NCBI RefSeq assembly: GCF_014466955.1
Contig: NZ_AP023396.1
Coordinates: 5,394,001 to 5,458,000, forward strand
Reading direction: 5' to 3'
Length of the DNA stretch: 64,000 bases
DNA from: Nocardia wallacei
GTDB lineage: Bacteria > Actinomycetota > Actinomycetes > Mycobacteriales > Mycobacteriaceae
Part shown: positions 38,068 through 48,149 of the stretch, one piece after another
Layout of the letters: every line of letters begins with the position of its first letter
Numbering within the stretch: the stretch's first letter is position 1
Made by a program: the position numbers and the translations under genes
Notes under the pieces: generated by a model
What the model was told of the DNA's origin: nothing
What the model saw: only the letters and a program-made list of their open reading frames with translations
Databases searched by the model: none

Positions 38068-38437
38068 TCGGCCCGTTGCGGGTCGGTCGCGCCAGTGGCA
38101 GATCCGGTCCCACACTCGCCCCGCCGAGCACCTCGGCGACGCTGAGCCCGACGCGCGCCGCGACCAACTCCAACGCCTGTTCCAGCACCTCGTTCGCGCT
38201 GGTGCCGACCACCTGCGACTGCTCGAGTCGTCCGATACCACGGGCGATGCGCACCCGGCAGCGCCACACCGAGCGCTCCGATTCCGGCCGTTCGATCACC
38301 ACCGATACCGGTACCCCGTCGATCACCAGTTCGTGCTGCACCAGGGCGGCCCGCTCTCGTCCCGCGAATCGACCGCGGCCGGAGCCGAGCCGATCGGCGC
38401 CGGTCGGCGATTCTCCGGCTACCGTTACCACCTTCAT
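38042..38437 (-). CDS. Conserved-looking small protein of unknown function
   Basis: 131 residues from the ATG at 38437, with GGGAGG upstream. The sequence has a beta-strand-rich centre (ALVQHELVIDGVPVSVVIERPE, in part; VWRCRVRIARGIGRLE) and a helical end (LEQALELVAARVGLSVAEVLGG). I recognise no family. Coding is supported by the ribosome binding site and normal third-position GC use. It converges on pknL and overlaps its last 26 bp, so the two mRNAs are complementary at their ends. Confidence 0.65.
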   Translation of the reverse strand: MKVVTVAGESPTGADRLGSGRGRFAGRERAALVQHELVIDGVPVSVVIERPESERSVWRCRVRIARGIGRLEQSQVVGTSANEVLEQALELVAARVGLSVAEVLGGASVGPDLPLARPTRNGPIRRAERRA

Positions 38438-38556
38438 CGGTCCTCCCAGGGCAGGTCTCGCAATCACCGTTGCCACCGGCAACGGATGCCTTAGAACCTA
38501 ACCCAGCCGACGGAGGTCAGCAACAATTCAGCTAACTTTTAACCCGCTGTCTGCCG

Positions 38557-38856
38557 TCACGCCACCGCGAGCAGCGGCGTCCCGGTCTCCGGATCGTTGA
38601 TCGCGACCACGGCCGAGGTGCTGAACACATCCACCGGCATACCGCCGACGCTGGGGCTGATATTCGTGGTGACCTGGGCCGATTCGGCGGACGGGTCGAA
38701 ACCCCAGGAGATGTTGAAGATCAGCAACCGGCTGCCGTCGCGCAACACCACCTCCGAGGGGACACCGTCGCGGTCGCGATCGCGCAGCAAACGCAGGATG
38801 TGGCGATCCGCCGGACCGACGCGCAGGGTTCCGATCTCACGGAAGACGACGTTCAA
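38557..38856 (-). CDS. Small protein of unknown function downstream of aroG
   Basis: 99 residues with a TTG start (38856); no better start is visible. It begins 20 bp after the aroG stop, so it is probably co-transcribed with it. The sequence looks globular and beta-rich (SEVVLRDGSRLLIFNISWG, VDVFSTSAVVAINDPETGTP) and has no membrane segment. No family is recognised. A role tied to the shikimate pathway would be speculation. Confidence 0.55.
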   Translation of the reverse strand: MNVVFREIGTLRVGPADRHILRLLRDRDRDGVPSEVVLRDGSRLLIFNISWGFDPSAESAQVTTNISPSVGGMPVDVFSTSAVVAINDPETGTPLLAVA

Positions 38857-38875
38857 CGCTCGAGGTCCATCGTTC

Positions 38876-40883
<2,008 letters not shown>

Positions 40884-40885
<2 letters not shown>

Positions 40886-41090
40886 CTCGTCAACGCAAGC
40901 CGTCCCAGCTCACCAGCGCGAGGGGTCTCAGCTCGCCAGCGCGAGGCATCCCAACTCGCCAACGCAAGCCGTCCCAGCTCACCAGCGCGAGGCATCCCAA
41001 CTCGCCAACGCAAGCCGTCCCAGCTCACCAACGCAAGGCATCCCAACTCGCCAACGCAAGGCATCCCAGCTCGCCAGCGCGAGGGGTCTC
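40884..41090. repeat. Nine tandem 23-bp repeats between two convergent genes
   Basis: Nine 23-bp units run from 40884 to 41090 with a partial tenth inside plsC. Units follow the pattern AGCTC(G/A)CCA(G/A)CGC(G/A)AG then GCATCCC, CCGTCCC or GGGTCTC. Two half-types alternate. The array starts on the stop codon of the exoribonuclease gene and ends on the stop codon of plsC (both on their last bases), filling the whole space between the convergent genes. No function known. Confidence 0.92.
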
Positions 41091-41814
41091 AGCTCGCCAG
41101 CGTCTCGGGGACTCGGTCGGCGTCCGGGCGGCTGCCCGAGGGCACGCCCTGCTTGAGGCTCGCGGCGTAGACGTCGACGTACTCCTGACCCGACATCCGC
41201 ATCAGCTCGTACATGATCTCGTCGGTGACGGCGCGCTCGACGAAGCGGTTGCCGCCCATGCCCTCGTAACGGGAGAAGTCGATCGGCGCACCGAATTTGA
41301 CCGTCACCTTGCGGGGGCGCCACCGGAACGGACCGGGCGGGCACACCTCGTCGGTGCCGATCAGCGCCACCGGGATCACCGGGACGCCGGTCTCCAGGGC
41401 GAGGCGTGCCACACCGGTCTTGCCCTTGTACAGCCGCCCGTCGGGCGAGCGGGTGCCCTCGGGGTACAGGCCCACGAGCCGACCCTCACCCAGCAGCTTG
41501 CGCGCGGTATTGAGGGCGGACTCGGCCGCGTCGGCGCCGCTGCGGTCGATCGGGTACTGGCCGGTGCCGGAGAAGAAGAACTTCTGCAACCGGCCCTTCA
41601 GCCCGGGGGTGGTGAAGTATTCGGCCTTGGCCAGGTAGGTGATCCGGCGGGGGCTCAGCAGCGGAGTGAACAGCCAGTCGGTGAACGACAGATGGTTGCC
41701 GGCGAGAATGGCTGGGCCGCTTGTCGGGATGTTCTCCACACCTTCGACCTCGGGCCGGTTGATCAGGTGCAAGAGCGGTCCCACCAGAACGAACTTCAGC
41801 AGCCAGTAGAACAT
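41089..41814 (-). CDS. plsC: 1-acyl-sn-glycerol-3-phosphate acyltransferase family protein
   Basis: 241 residues; AAAGGA stands before the ATG. The PlsC motifs are NHLSFTDWL (NHx4D), the FFFSGTGQYPIDRSG block, YPEGTRSPDG and a VPVIPVALIG segment. It is probably a membrane-associated acyltransferase of phosphatidic acid synthesis, like Rv2182c. The last residues (ETLAS) are encoded by a partial copy of the 23-bp repeat. It lies next to a ROK glucokinase gene as in corynebacteria. Confidence 0.9.
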   Translation of the reverse strand: MFYWLLKFVLVGPLLHLINRPEVEGVENIPTSGPAILAGNHLSFTDWLFTPLLSPRRITYLAKAEYFTTPGLKGRLQKFFFSGTGQYPIDRSGADAAESALNTARKLLGEGRLVGLYPEGTRSPDGRLYKGKTGVARLALETGVPVIPVALIGTDEVCPPGPFRWRPRKVTVKFGAPIDFSRYEGMGGNRFVERAVTDEIMYELMRMSGQEYVDVYAASLKQGVPSGSRPDADRVPETLAS

Positions 41815-42191
41815 CGCGTCCTTTCCCAGTGATCTTGTACGGGACCGGCCTCCTTGCAGGCACCTCCGTCGCTGCCGACTCTACCGCCGCCGCCGAGTTG
41901 TGACCAAGCCCGCACGCACGAATTCACACGGCCGGAACTCACACTCGCGAGCCTGCTCGCCGGCACCGGATCGCCGACCGCGACGGCACCGCCCGAGGGC
42001 CGCGATGCGCAGGCTCGGCGGTGGTCGGCAAGGCGACCGGTGAGGGTCTCGTGGCGAGCCGTCCGATCCGGGCGCCGCACCCGGCCGATTCGGCACGGCC
42101 GCACCCGGCACCCGGACCGGCGCCCGCCGCGAGACACCTCTTTCCCGCCATACCCGCCTCGCGCGCTCCGAACCGCTTGCCGGGGAATCGA
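41815..42191. other. Gap of 377 bp between glk and plsC, no gene seen
   Basis: The plsC ribosome binding site is at its left end. Frames through the rest are Arg/Pro-rich with poor codon structure and no ribosome binding site, and they run into the low-complexity end of glk. I see no hairpin or repeat that stands out. Confidence 0.5.
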
Positions 42192-43748
42192 TTACCGTCG
42201 CCGAGTTCCGGTCCTGGCCCCCGGACCCCGGCCCCCGGAGTTCCCCGCCCCCCGCCCCGCGCCACCGTTCGCCTGCGCACGAGTCACCTTGCCGCTGTTC
42301 GCCTGTGGCTGCGACGCCTTGACCCCACCCCGCTGCGCGCGAGAACGACCGGCGGAACGCGCCTCCCGATCATCGGTCTCGGAACCGATTCCCTCCTCCG
42401 CATCCTCCCCCCGCCCATCCGCCCTACGCCCCGACCCCTCACCCACAGCAACAGCGTCACGCTGCCCACCCGCCACACGCCCCGGCCCCTCACTCACAGC
42501 AGCAGCGTCACGCTGCGCACCGGTCGCTCGGCCGGACCGCTCCACCTCGCGCTGCTCAACCGTCGCTCGGCCGGGCTGCTCCACCTCACGCTGCCCACCT
42601 GTCGCTCCGCCCGGCTGCTCCACCTCACGCTGCTCACCCGTCGCTCGACCGGACCGCTCCACCTCACGCTGCCCACCCGTTACACGGCCGGACCGCTCGG
42701 CTGTCGCGGCGGTCGCACGGGGCGTGCTGGGCCCGTTGTCGACTCCGGTGGATTCGCGGTGGGTGGTGGAGGCGGGTGGGTTCAGGGCCGCGCGGGCCAG
42801 TTCCGCCGCGCCGATCATGCCCGCCGCTTCGCCCAGTTGGGTGGTGCGGATGCGGGCGAGGGGGCGGTGGCGGGCGCCGGTGACGGCGGCGGCGTAGTGT
42901 TCGCGGGCGTCGTCGAGAAACAGTGCGGCCGAGGAGCTTACGCCGCCGGCGATCACGATCAGGTCGGGGTCGAAGATGTCGCCGACGAACGCCAGGCCCA
43001 GGCCGAGCCAGCGGGCGAAATCGGCCATCACCTGCAGGGCCACCGGGTCGCCGTCGTGGGCGGCGCCCGCTACCTTGCGACCGGTCAGCGAGCCCGGATC
43101 GGCGAATACCTCGCGCGCCAGGATGGTGGAGCGCATCGGGTCGGTGGCCAGCATCTCGATGGCGGTGTCCACCAGAGCCGTTCCGCTGCAATACCGTTCC
43201 CAGCAGCCGCGCTTGCCGCACGGGCACGCCCGGCCCTGCGGCACCACCTGCAGGTGGCCGAGTTCCGGTGCGACACCGTAACTTCCGCGATACAGCCGCC
43301 CGTCGACCAGCAGCGCCGCGCCGATCCCCGTGCCGATCGCCACCAGTACGCCGTTGTGCGCGCCCGCCGCCGCGCCGAACCGGTACTCCGCCCACATCGC
43401 CGCGTTGGCATCGTGCTCGAGGATCACCGGCAGGCCCAGCCGCTGGGTCAGGCGGTCCGCCACGGCGCTGTCCTCCCACGGCAGATGCGGGGCGAAGCGC
43501 ACCGAGGACCTGGTCTCGTCGACGAATCCGGCGACCGCGAGCCCCACCGCGCCGATCTCGTGCCGGGACCGCAGCTCGCGCACGGCCCGCGCCAGCCCGT
43601 CCTCCAGGGCGCGCGCGGCGTGCGGGGTCGGGGCCTGCACGGTGTCGAGCACCTCGCCGGACCCGTCGACCACCGACGCGCGGATGTTGGTGCCGCCGAC
43701 ATCGATGCCGACGGTCAGCGGGGCCTTCCGCCCGTTCCGGGTCGTCAT
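42192..43748 (-). CDS. glk: ROK family glucokinase with long repeat-built C-terminal tail
   Basis: 518 residues. Residues 1 to about 340 are a complete ROK kinase: VGIDVGGTNIRASVVDGSGE (phosphate loop), LEHDANAAMWAEYRFG, IGTGIGAALLVDG and the zinc motif GHLQVVPQGRACPCGKRGCW. It should phosphorylate glucose with ATP. Its place beside plsC and pimB matches glk of Corynebacterium. Residues about 345-518 are an Arg/Gly/Glu-rich tail with tandem 14-residue units such as ERSGRATGEQREV, coded by 42-bp repeats around 42480-42700. The tail is not part of the fold and its expression in protein is unproven, though the frame is open. Confidence 0.85.
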   Translation of the reverse strand: MTTRNGRKAPLTVGIDVGGTNIRASVVDGSGEVLDTVQAPTPHAARALEDGLARAVRELRSRHEIGAVGLAVAGFVDETRSSVRFAPHLPWEDSAVADRLTQRLGLPVILEHDANAAMWAEYRFGAAAGAHNGVLVAIGTGIGAALLVDGRLYRGSYGVAPELGHLQVVPQGRACPCGKRGCWERYCSGTALVDTAIEMLATDPMRSTILAREVFADPGSLTGRKVAGAAHDGDPVALQVMADFARWLGLGLAFVGDIFDPDLIVIAGGVSSSAALFLDDAREHYAAAVTGARHRPLARIRTTQLGEAAGMIGAAELARAALNPPASTTHRESTGVDNGPSTPRATAATAERSGRVTGGQREVERSGRATGEQREVEQPGGATGGQREVEQPGRATVEQREVERSGRATGAQRDAAAVSEGPGRVAGGQRDAVAVGEGSGRRADGRGEDAEEGIGSETDDREARSAGRSRAQRGGVKASQPQANSGKVTRAQANGGAGRGAGNSGGRGPGARTGTRRR

Positions 43749-44596
43749 ACCTTGATCTGCACCGGAATCGAGACGTACCCGGGCCGGGTGCCGGACGGCT
43801 GTGCTCGCGGATCACCCTGTGGCGCTTCGCTTTCCGGCTCGGGATCCGGCAAGACCGGCTCCACCGGGATCCCCGCCAGCGCCTCGCGCAACACCGTCAC
43901 GACGGCCGTGCCGTGCTCGGCCAGCGTCGCGACCACATCGTGGTGCTCACCCCGCACCAGCGCGGCCGCCGCGCAGATCGGGCACCAGCTACACCCGTCC
44001 CACTCCACCCGGCCGTCGGCAGCGGCCCGCCGCAACACCGGCTCCACCCGCTCCAACAACGTCTCCGCCAACATCCGCAACTCCTCGACCAGCTCCCCCA
44101 ACTGATCCTCGTGCCGATGCTCCTTCGCCCCCGAAAACCCGCCTGCACCAGAGGCTTCCCCACCCCGAGCCCCCTGCCCGCCACCTCGCGAACCCGAACC
44201 CGAAAACCCTCGCGCCCCAGCCGCTTCCCCATCGCGACCATCCCGCTCGGCACCTTGCGCCGCACCCGAACCCGTGGCGGGCCCGCGCCCACCGACCGTT
44301 TCGTCGTTCGGTACGCCGCGCCCACTGCGTGAGTCATGGCTTCGCGGATCCGCTGACGAAGTGCCTCGCGGGCGCTCCGATCCACTCGACGCGCTGTCGT
44401 CGCGGCCGACCGGGGTGTCACGCGGGTGGGCGCCTGCGCCGCCCGCGGGCGGTGTGGCTTCCGGATCGCGGCGGCGGGTGAACTCACGATCGGGGCCGCC
44501 GGGGGTGACGCGGTCGGACCATGGCCTTCTGCGACCGGTGCGGCGGTGGTTGGTGGGCCTGCCGCCCGGGGTGTGGCCGTCGGGATAGTCGTTCAT
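43745..44596 (-). CDS. Rv2183c-like protein with disordered N-terminal extension
   Basis: 283 residues. Residues 1 to about 155 are low-complexity, rich in Gly, Arg, Ser and Asp. Residues about 160-283 form the conserved part: EDQLGELVEELRMLAETLLERVEPVLRRA (in part), then CSWCPICAAAALVRGEHHD, with a CxxCxxC cluster that could bind zinc, and a C-terminal proline-rich end. The position between glk and the ArsA-like gene matches Rv2183c, of unknown function. The stop overlaps the glk start (ATGA), suggesting coupling. The true start could be far downstream of the ATG used here. Confidence 0.7.
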   Translation of the reverse strand: MNDYPDGHTPGGRPTNHRRTGRRRPWSDRVTPGGPDREFTRRRDPEATPPAGGAGAHPRDTPVGRDDSASSGSERPRGTSSADPRSHDSRSGRGVPNDETVGGRGPATGSGAAQGAERDGRDGEAAGARGFSGSGSRGGGQGARGGEASGAGGFSGAKEHRHEDQLGELVEELRMLAETLLERVEPVLRRAAADGRVEWDGCSWCPICAAAALVRGEHHDVVATLAEHGTAVVTVLREALAGIPVEPVLPDPEPESEAPQGDPRAQPSGTRPGYVSIPVQIKV

Positions 44597-44618
44597 TCCG
44601 GAACCTCGTTGGGTGCGC

Positions 44619-45932
44619 TCATCGCGGCCACACTTGGGGATCGGGGCGGAAGCGGACGATCAGGTGGTCGCCGTCGAGTTCGGCGCCGTCGACCGTGCAT
44701 CGGCGCAATACCGGGGCCAGGCGCATGCGGCGCCGCACTCCGTCCGCTCCCACGATCAAATCGTCCTCCACTCGTCCCAGTCGCAATGTCGCCGGGTCGA
44801 CCACGGGTAACCGCATCCGCAGCGTGAACACCGACCGCGGCCCCGCACCCGACTCGAGCCGCACCACCGGCTCGCCGGGACGGGAGTCCGCGATATCGAT
44901 GTCGCTCGGCTCCGCGGTGTTCGTCGTGTCGCCAAGCATAGGGTCTGCTTCCGGTATTGCCCGGTTCGCGCGCGAATCCACCGCGTACGACAAATCGGTC
45001 AGCTGATCGAGCCCGACCGGTTCGGGCCCGCTGTGGTACGACACCGAGACCGGGACGCCCGCCATCCGCCGCCGCAGCTCCTCGATCACCTCCGACTGTT
45101 CGGCGCGGCGGGCCTGATACCACCGCACCGCGGGATGCGCCGATTCGGTGTCGGGCACGGGCGGCAGCACCTTGTTCACGATCACCTCGTCCAGGCGCAG
45201 GCCCAGCAGCGCCGCGGCCGATCGCACCCGCGCGGTCTCCGCCAGGGCCACCCGCTGCGCACCGGTGATCAGCCGCGCTCCGGTGCGGCCGCGATCGGCC
45301 AGCAGATCGCGGACCTCGGCGACGGCGGTCGCGACCCGTTCGGCCGTCACCGCCAGCACCGCGCGCCGCAGGTCCCGCCCACCCGCGCTGAGCGCCCTGG
45401 CATGCGCCGGCCACACCCGGTCGAGATAGTTGAGCAGCGTCTCCGGCGCGGTGACCAGGCGCAACATATCGGCCGAGGGCGGGCAGTCGACGACGATCAC
45501 GTCCCAGTCGTCCTCGTCCGCGAATCCCGCGATCTCGGTGAGCATCAGCAGTTCCTGAACTCCGGGCAGCCCGGTCAGCTCCGCGGGGTCCAGCGTCGAC
45601 AGGTCGACGCCGTGGTCGTGCGCGCCGCCGTTGCCCAGCAGGCGCAGCACGTCGCGAAAGCGATCCTCCAGCAACTCCAGTGAATCGATCTCGATGACGT
45701 CGAGCCCGGGCAGCACCGACGCCACCCCGGCGACGGTGCCCGGGTCGTGCCGGAACCGGAACCCGAGCGCGTCGCCGAGCGAGTGCGCCTGGTCCAGCGA
45801 GGCGACCAGCACTCGCTCCCCGGACCTGGTGTGCGCCATGGCCGTCGCGCACGCGAGCGTCGTCTTACCGACCCCGCCCTTGCCGATGAACAATTCGAGG
45901 CGGGTCCGTCCCGTCGGCCGGTCCGCCGCCAC
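44619..45932 (-). CDS. ArsA/GET3-like ATPase (Rv2184c type)
   Basis: 437 residues from the GTG at 45932, the first start after the upstream stop and directly before LELFIGKGGVGKTTLACATA, the deviant Walker A of the SIMIBI class. Switch regions follow: SLDQAHSLGDALG and VIVVDCPPSADMLR. The C-terminal 100 residues are a beta-rich domain (VFTLRMRLPVVDPATLRLGR) often found in actinobacterial ArsA-like proteins. It lacks the cysteines of arsenite pumps, so arsenic export is unlikely; a role in membrane protein or envelope handling is only a guess. It sits between two envelope-related genes. Confidence 0.82.
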   Translation of the reverse strand: MAADRPTGRTRLELFIGKGGVGKTTLACATAMAHTRSGERVLVASLDQAHSLGDALGFRFRHDPGTVAGVASVLPGLDVIEIDSLELLEDRFRDVLRLLGNGGAHDHGVDLSTLDPAELTGLPGVQELLMLTEIAGFADEDDWDVIVVDCPPSADMLRLVTAPETLLNYLDRVWPAHARALSAGGRDLRRAVLAVTAERVATAVAEVRDLLADRGRTGARLITGAQRVALAETARVRSAAALLGLRLDEVIVNKVLPPVPDTESAHPAVRWYQARRAEQSEVIEELRRRMAGVPVSVSYHSGPEPVGLDQLTDLSYAVDSRANRAIPEADPMLGDTTNTAEPSDIDIADSRPGEPVVRLESGAGPRSVFTLRMRLPVVDPATLRLGRVEDDLIVGADGVRRRMRLAPVLRRCTVDGAELDGDHLIVRFRPDPQVWPR

Positions 45933-45940
45933 CGGGCCCG

Positions 45941-46378
45941 TCAGCCTTCGACCCGCTTCTTGAGTTCCTTGAGCGCCGTATCGGTGATCACCTTCTCGGC
46001 CTTGCGCTTGAACATGCCGATCATCGGGATCGTCAGGTCCACGGTCAGCTCGTACACCACCTGGGTGGTGCCGTCGGGCTGATCGATCAGTTCGTAGGTG
46101 CCGTCCTGCGCCTTCTGCAGTTCGCCGCTGATCAGCTGCCAGCTCACCGCCTTGCCGTCGGGGCGCCAGGTGTAGGAGAGCAGGTAGGTGTCCTTCACGA
46201 CACCGGCGTCGAGGACGAAACGCGCGGTGCGGGCACGCCCGTCGGGAAACTTGTCGACGACCTCCACCGACCGCGCCGCGGACACCCACTCCGGATACGA
46301 CTCCAGGTCGGCGATGACGCTCATCACCCGATCCGACGGCGCGTCGATGATGATCGACCTCTGGGTCCGGTCGGCCAT
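45941..46378 (-). CDS. SRPBCC/START-like lipid- or ligand-binding protein (Rv2185c type)
   Basis: 145 residues from the ATG at 46378. The fold pattern of the Bet v 1-like superfamily is plain: ADRTQRSIIIDAPSDRVMSV at the start, ADLESYPEWVSAARSVEVVD, and a long C-terminal helix. It is most like the polyketide cyclase/coenzyme Q-binding branch. It ends eight bases before the ArsA-like start, so they form one transcription unit. The ligand is unknown. Confidence 0.85.
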   Translation of the reverse strand: MADRTQRSIIIDAPSDRVMSVIADLESYPEWVSAARSVEVVDKFPDGRARTARFVLDAGVVKDTYLLSYTWRPDGKAVSWQLISGELQKAQDGTYELIDQPDGTTQVVYELTVDLTIPMIGMFKRKAEKVITDTALKELKKRVEG

Positions 46379-46454
46379 GACTGGCAGCGTTTCCTTTCCG
46401 ACTCGCGGTGCGGGAGAACAGGTTTCGAGCGACGGAGCGGCTAGCGGAGAGCGA

Positions 46455-46832
46455 TCACGGCGCCGTTCCGGCGGCGCGGCCGGCCTCCAGGCGGGCCTTG
46501 ATCTCGAACGACATCTTCTTGCCCGCGACCCGCCGGGCCCGGTTGAGCGCCGCCAGGTCGCGCGCCGACAACCGGGACGCGTCACCGGGTTCCGCGTGCA
46601 GGAAGTAGTGCAGGATGACGCCGTCCAGGCAGGGCTCCAGCCATACCTCCATGGTGCCGTCCATCGGGCCCGCGACGGTCCAGCGAATTCCCTTGTCGCC
46701 GCGGTCTTCCCGGACGTCGAGGGTGAGGTCGGGCCACCACAGCCGCCACCGGCCGCGGTCGGACAGCACCTCGGCCACCGCGGTACCGGGCGCGGCGACG
46801 AAGGTCTGATCGGCAACCTGGACAGTGCTCAT
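46455..46832 (-). CDS. SRPBCC-like protein (Rv2186c type)
   Basis: 125 residues from the ATG at 46832. The pattern VQVADQTFVAAPGTAVAEVL, WRLWWPDLTLDV and GPMDGTMEVWLEPCLDGVIL suggests a shortened SRPBCC domain, followed by a basic helix with RRVAGKKMSFEIKARLEAG. Length and position agree with Rv2186c. The tandem of two SRPBCC proteins next to pimB suggests lipid-related work at the membrane, which is inference. Confidence 0.75.
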   Translation of the reverse strand: MSTVQVADQTFVAAPGTAVAEVLSDRGRWRLWWPDLTLDVREDRGDKGIRWTVAGPMDGTMEVWLEPCLDGVILHYFLHAEPGDASRLSARDLAALNRARRVAGKKMSFEIKARLEAGRAAGTAP

Positions 46833-46854
46833 GCCGGTGAGCCTAACCCACCGG

Positions 46855-48006
46855 CTACCGGCGGTTCGATCGCACGCTCCCATCCAGCAGCGTGCGCAAC
46901 CGACCGCCGAGCACGTCCCAGCGCCAGTGTTCGGACACCCACTTCCGACCGGCGGCCCCCATGCGAGCGGCGGCATCGCGGTCGGCGAGGATCGCGACGA
47001 CGGCGTCGGCGATCTGACTCTGCGAGCGCCCGTCGACCACGTGTCCGGTGCGTCCCTCGCGCACGGTTTCGGGCGCGCCGCCGGAGTCGCCCGCCACCAC
47101 GGGCACCCCGGTCGCCGAGGCCTCGAGGTAGACGATGCCGAGGCCCTCGACATCCAGACCGGCGCCGCGGGTGCGCGACGGCATCGCGAACACGTCGGCG
47201 AGAGTGTGGTGGGCGGCGAGTTCCGCGGCCGGCACCCGGCCGGTGAACACCACGTCGTCCGAAAGATCCAGGGCCTGCGCCAGTCCCCGCAGCTTCTCCT
47301 CGTAGGGACCGCCGCCCGCGATCACGAGCACCGCGCCGTCGATCCGATCCTTGATCTCGCGCATGGCGAGGATCAGCATGTCCTGCCCCTTGCGCGGCAC
47401 CAGCCGGGACAGGCACAGGATGGTCGGCCGGTCGCCCAGTCGGTAGCGGGCCCGAAGTTCTTCTCGCGCTGCCGGATCCGGGCGGAACACCGTGGTGTCG
47501 ACGCCGGGCGGCAGGTACTCCAGTGCCGCCTGCGGGCCGAACGCGGCCGCGAACCGCCGCCGTGTGTACTTGCTGACGTAGGTGATCACGTCGGTGTGGT
47601 CGCCGATCGCCCGCAGCGACTGGCGCGCCGCCGGCAGCATCGACCAGCCCACCTCGTGCCCGTGCGTACTGGCCACGATCCGGTGCGCCCCGGCCCGCCG
47701 CAGCAGCGGGGACATCAGGGCCAGCGGTGCGGCCGCGCCGAACCAGACGGTGTCGCACCGCTCGTCGCGCAGCAGTTTCGCGGCCCGCCGCAGCACCAGC
47801 GGGGTCGGCAGCATCAGCGTCGTCGGATGCCGGACGACCTGGAACGGCTGCTCGGCATCGAAGCGCAGATGGCTGTCACCGCGCCAGCGCGGCGCGTACA
47901 CCACCAACTCGTCGGGCGGTAATTGCAGCGCCAGCGCGTGCACGTACGACTGGATACCCCCCGGCCGCGGCGGGAAGTCGTTGGTAACCAGCAGGGTGCG
48001 TGCCAT
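46855..48006 (-). CDS. pimB: Phosphatidylinositol mannoside mannosyltransferase PimB
   Basis: 383 residues from the ATG at 48006. GT-B, family GT4: the start ARTLLVTNDFPPRPGGIQSY, the middle THGHEVGWSMLP, SRLVPRKGQDMLILAM, and GLDVEGLGIVYLEASATGVPVVAGD with the E-x7-E motif for the sugar nucleotide. It adds the second mannose from GDP-mannose to PIM1 on the inner membrane face (Rv2188c/PimB'). The following genes upstream encode wall hydrolases, giving an envelope block. The gene is 22 bases upstream of the SRPBCC gene. Confidence 0.93.
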   Translation of the reverse strand: MARTLLVTNDFPPRPGGIQSYVHALALQLPPDELVVYAPRWRGDSHLRFDAEQPFQVVRHPTTLMLPTPLVLRRAAKLLRDERCDTVWFGAAAPLALMSPLLRRAGAHRIVASTHGHEVGWSMLPAARQSLRAIGDHTDVITYVSKYTRRRFAAAFGPQAALEYLPPGVDTTVFRPDPAAREELRARYRLGDRPTILCLSRLVPRKGQDMLILAMREIKDRIDGAVLVIAGGGPYEEKLRGLAQALDLSDDVVFTGRVPAAELAAHHTLADVFAMPSRTRGAGLDVEGLGIVYLEASATGVPVVAGDSGGAPETVREGRTGHVVDGRSQSQIADAVVAILADRDAAARMGAAGRKWVSEHWRWDVLGGRLRTLLDGSVRSNRR

Positions 48007-48149
48007 GGGCCCCGAGTCTATTGCCGCATAACCGCCCCCTGACCTCGGGGTGGGTGACCGCGAAAACACCTTTGCGCCAAGCACACTCGCCCATGCGGGG
48101 AATGGGCCGATGGGTCCCGCCCCACGCGCCGAAGCCGGGACAGCGCTGG

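Noticed and set aside
41815..42191. Extra gene between glk and plsC
   Set aside because: Frames here are Arg/Pro-rich, run into the low-complexity part of glk and have no start signals.
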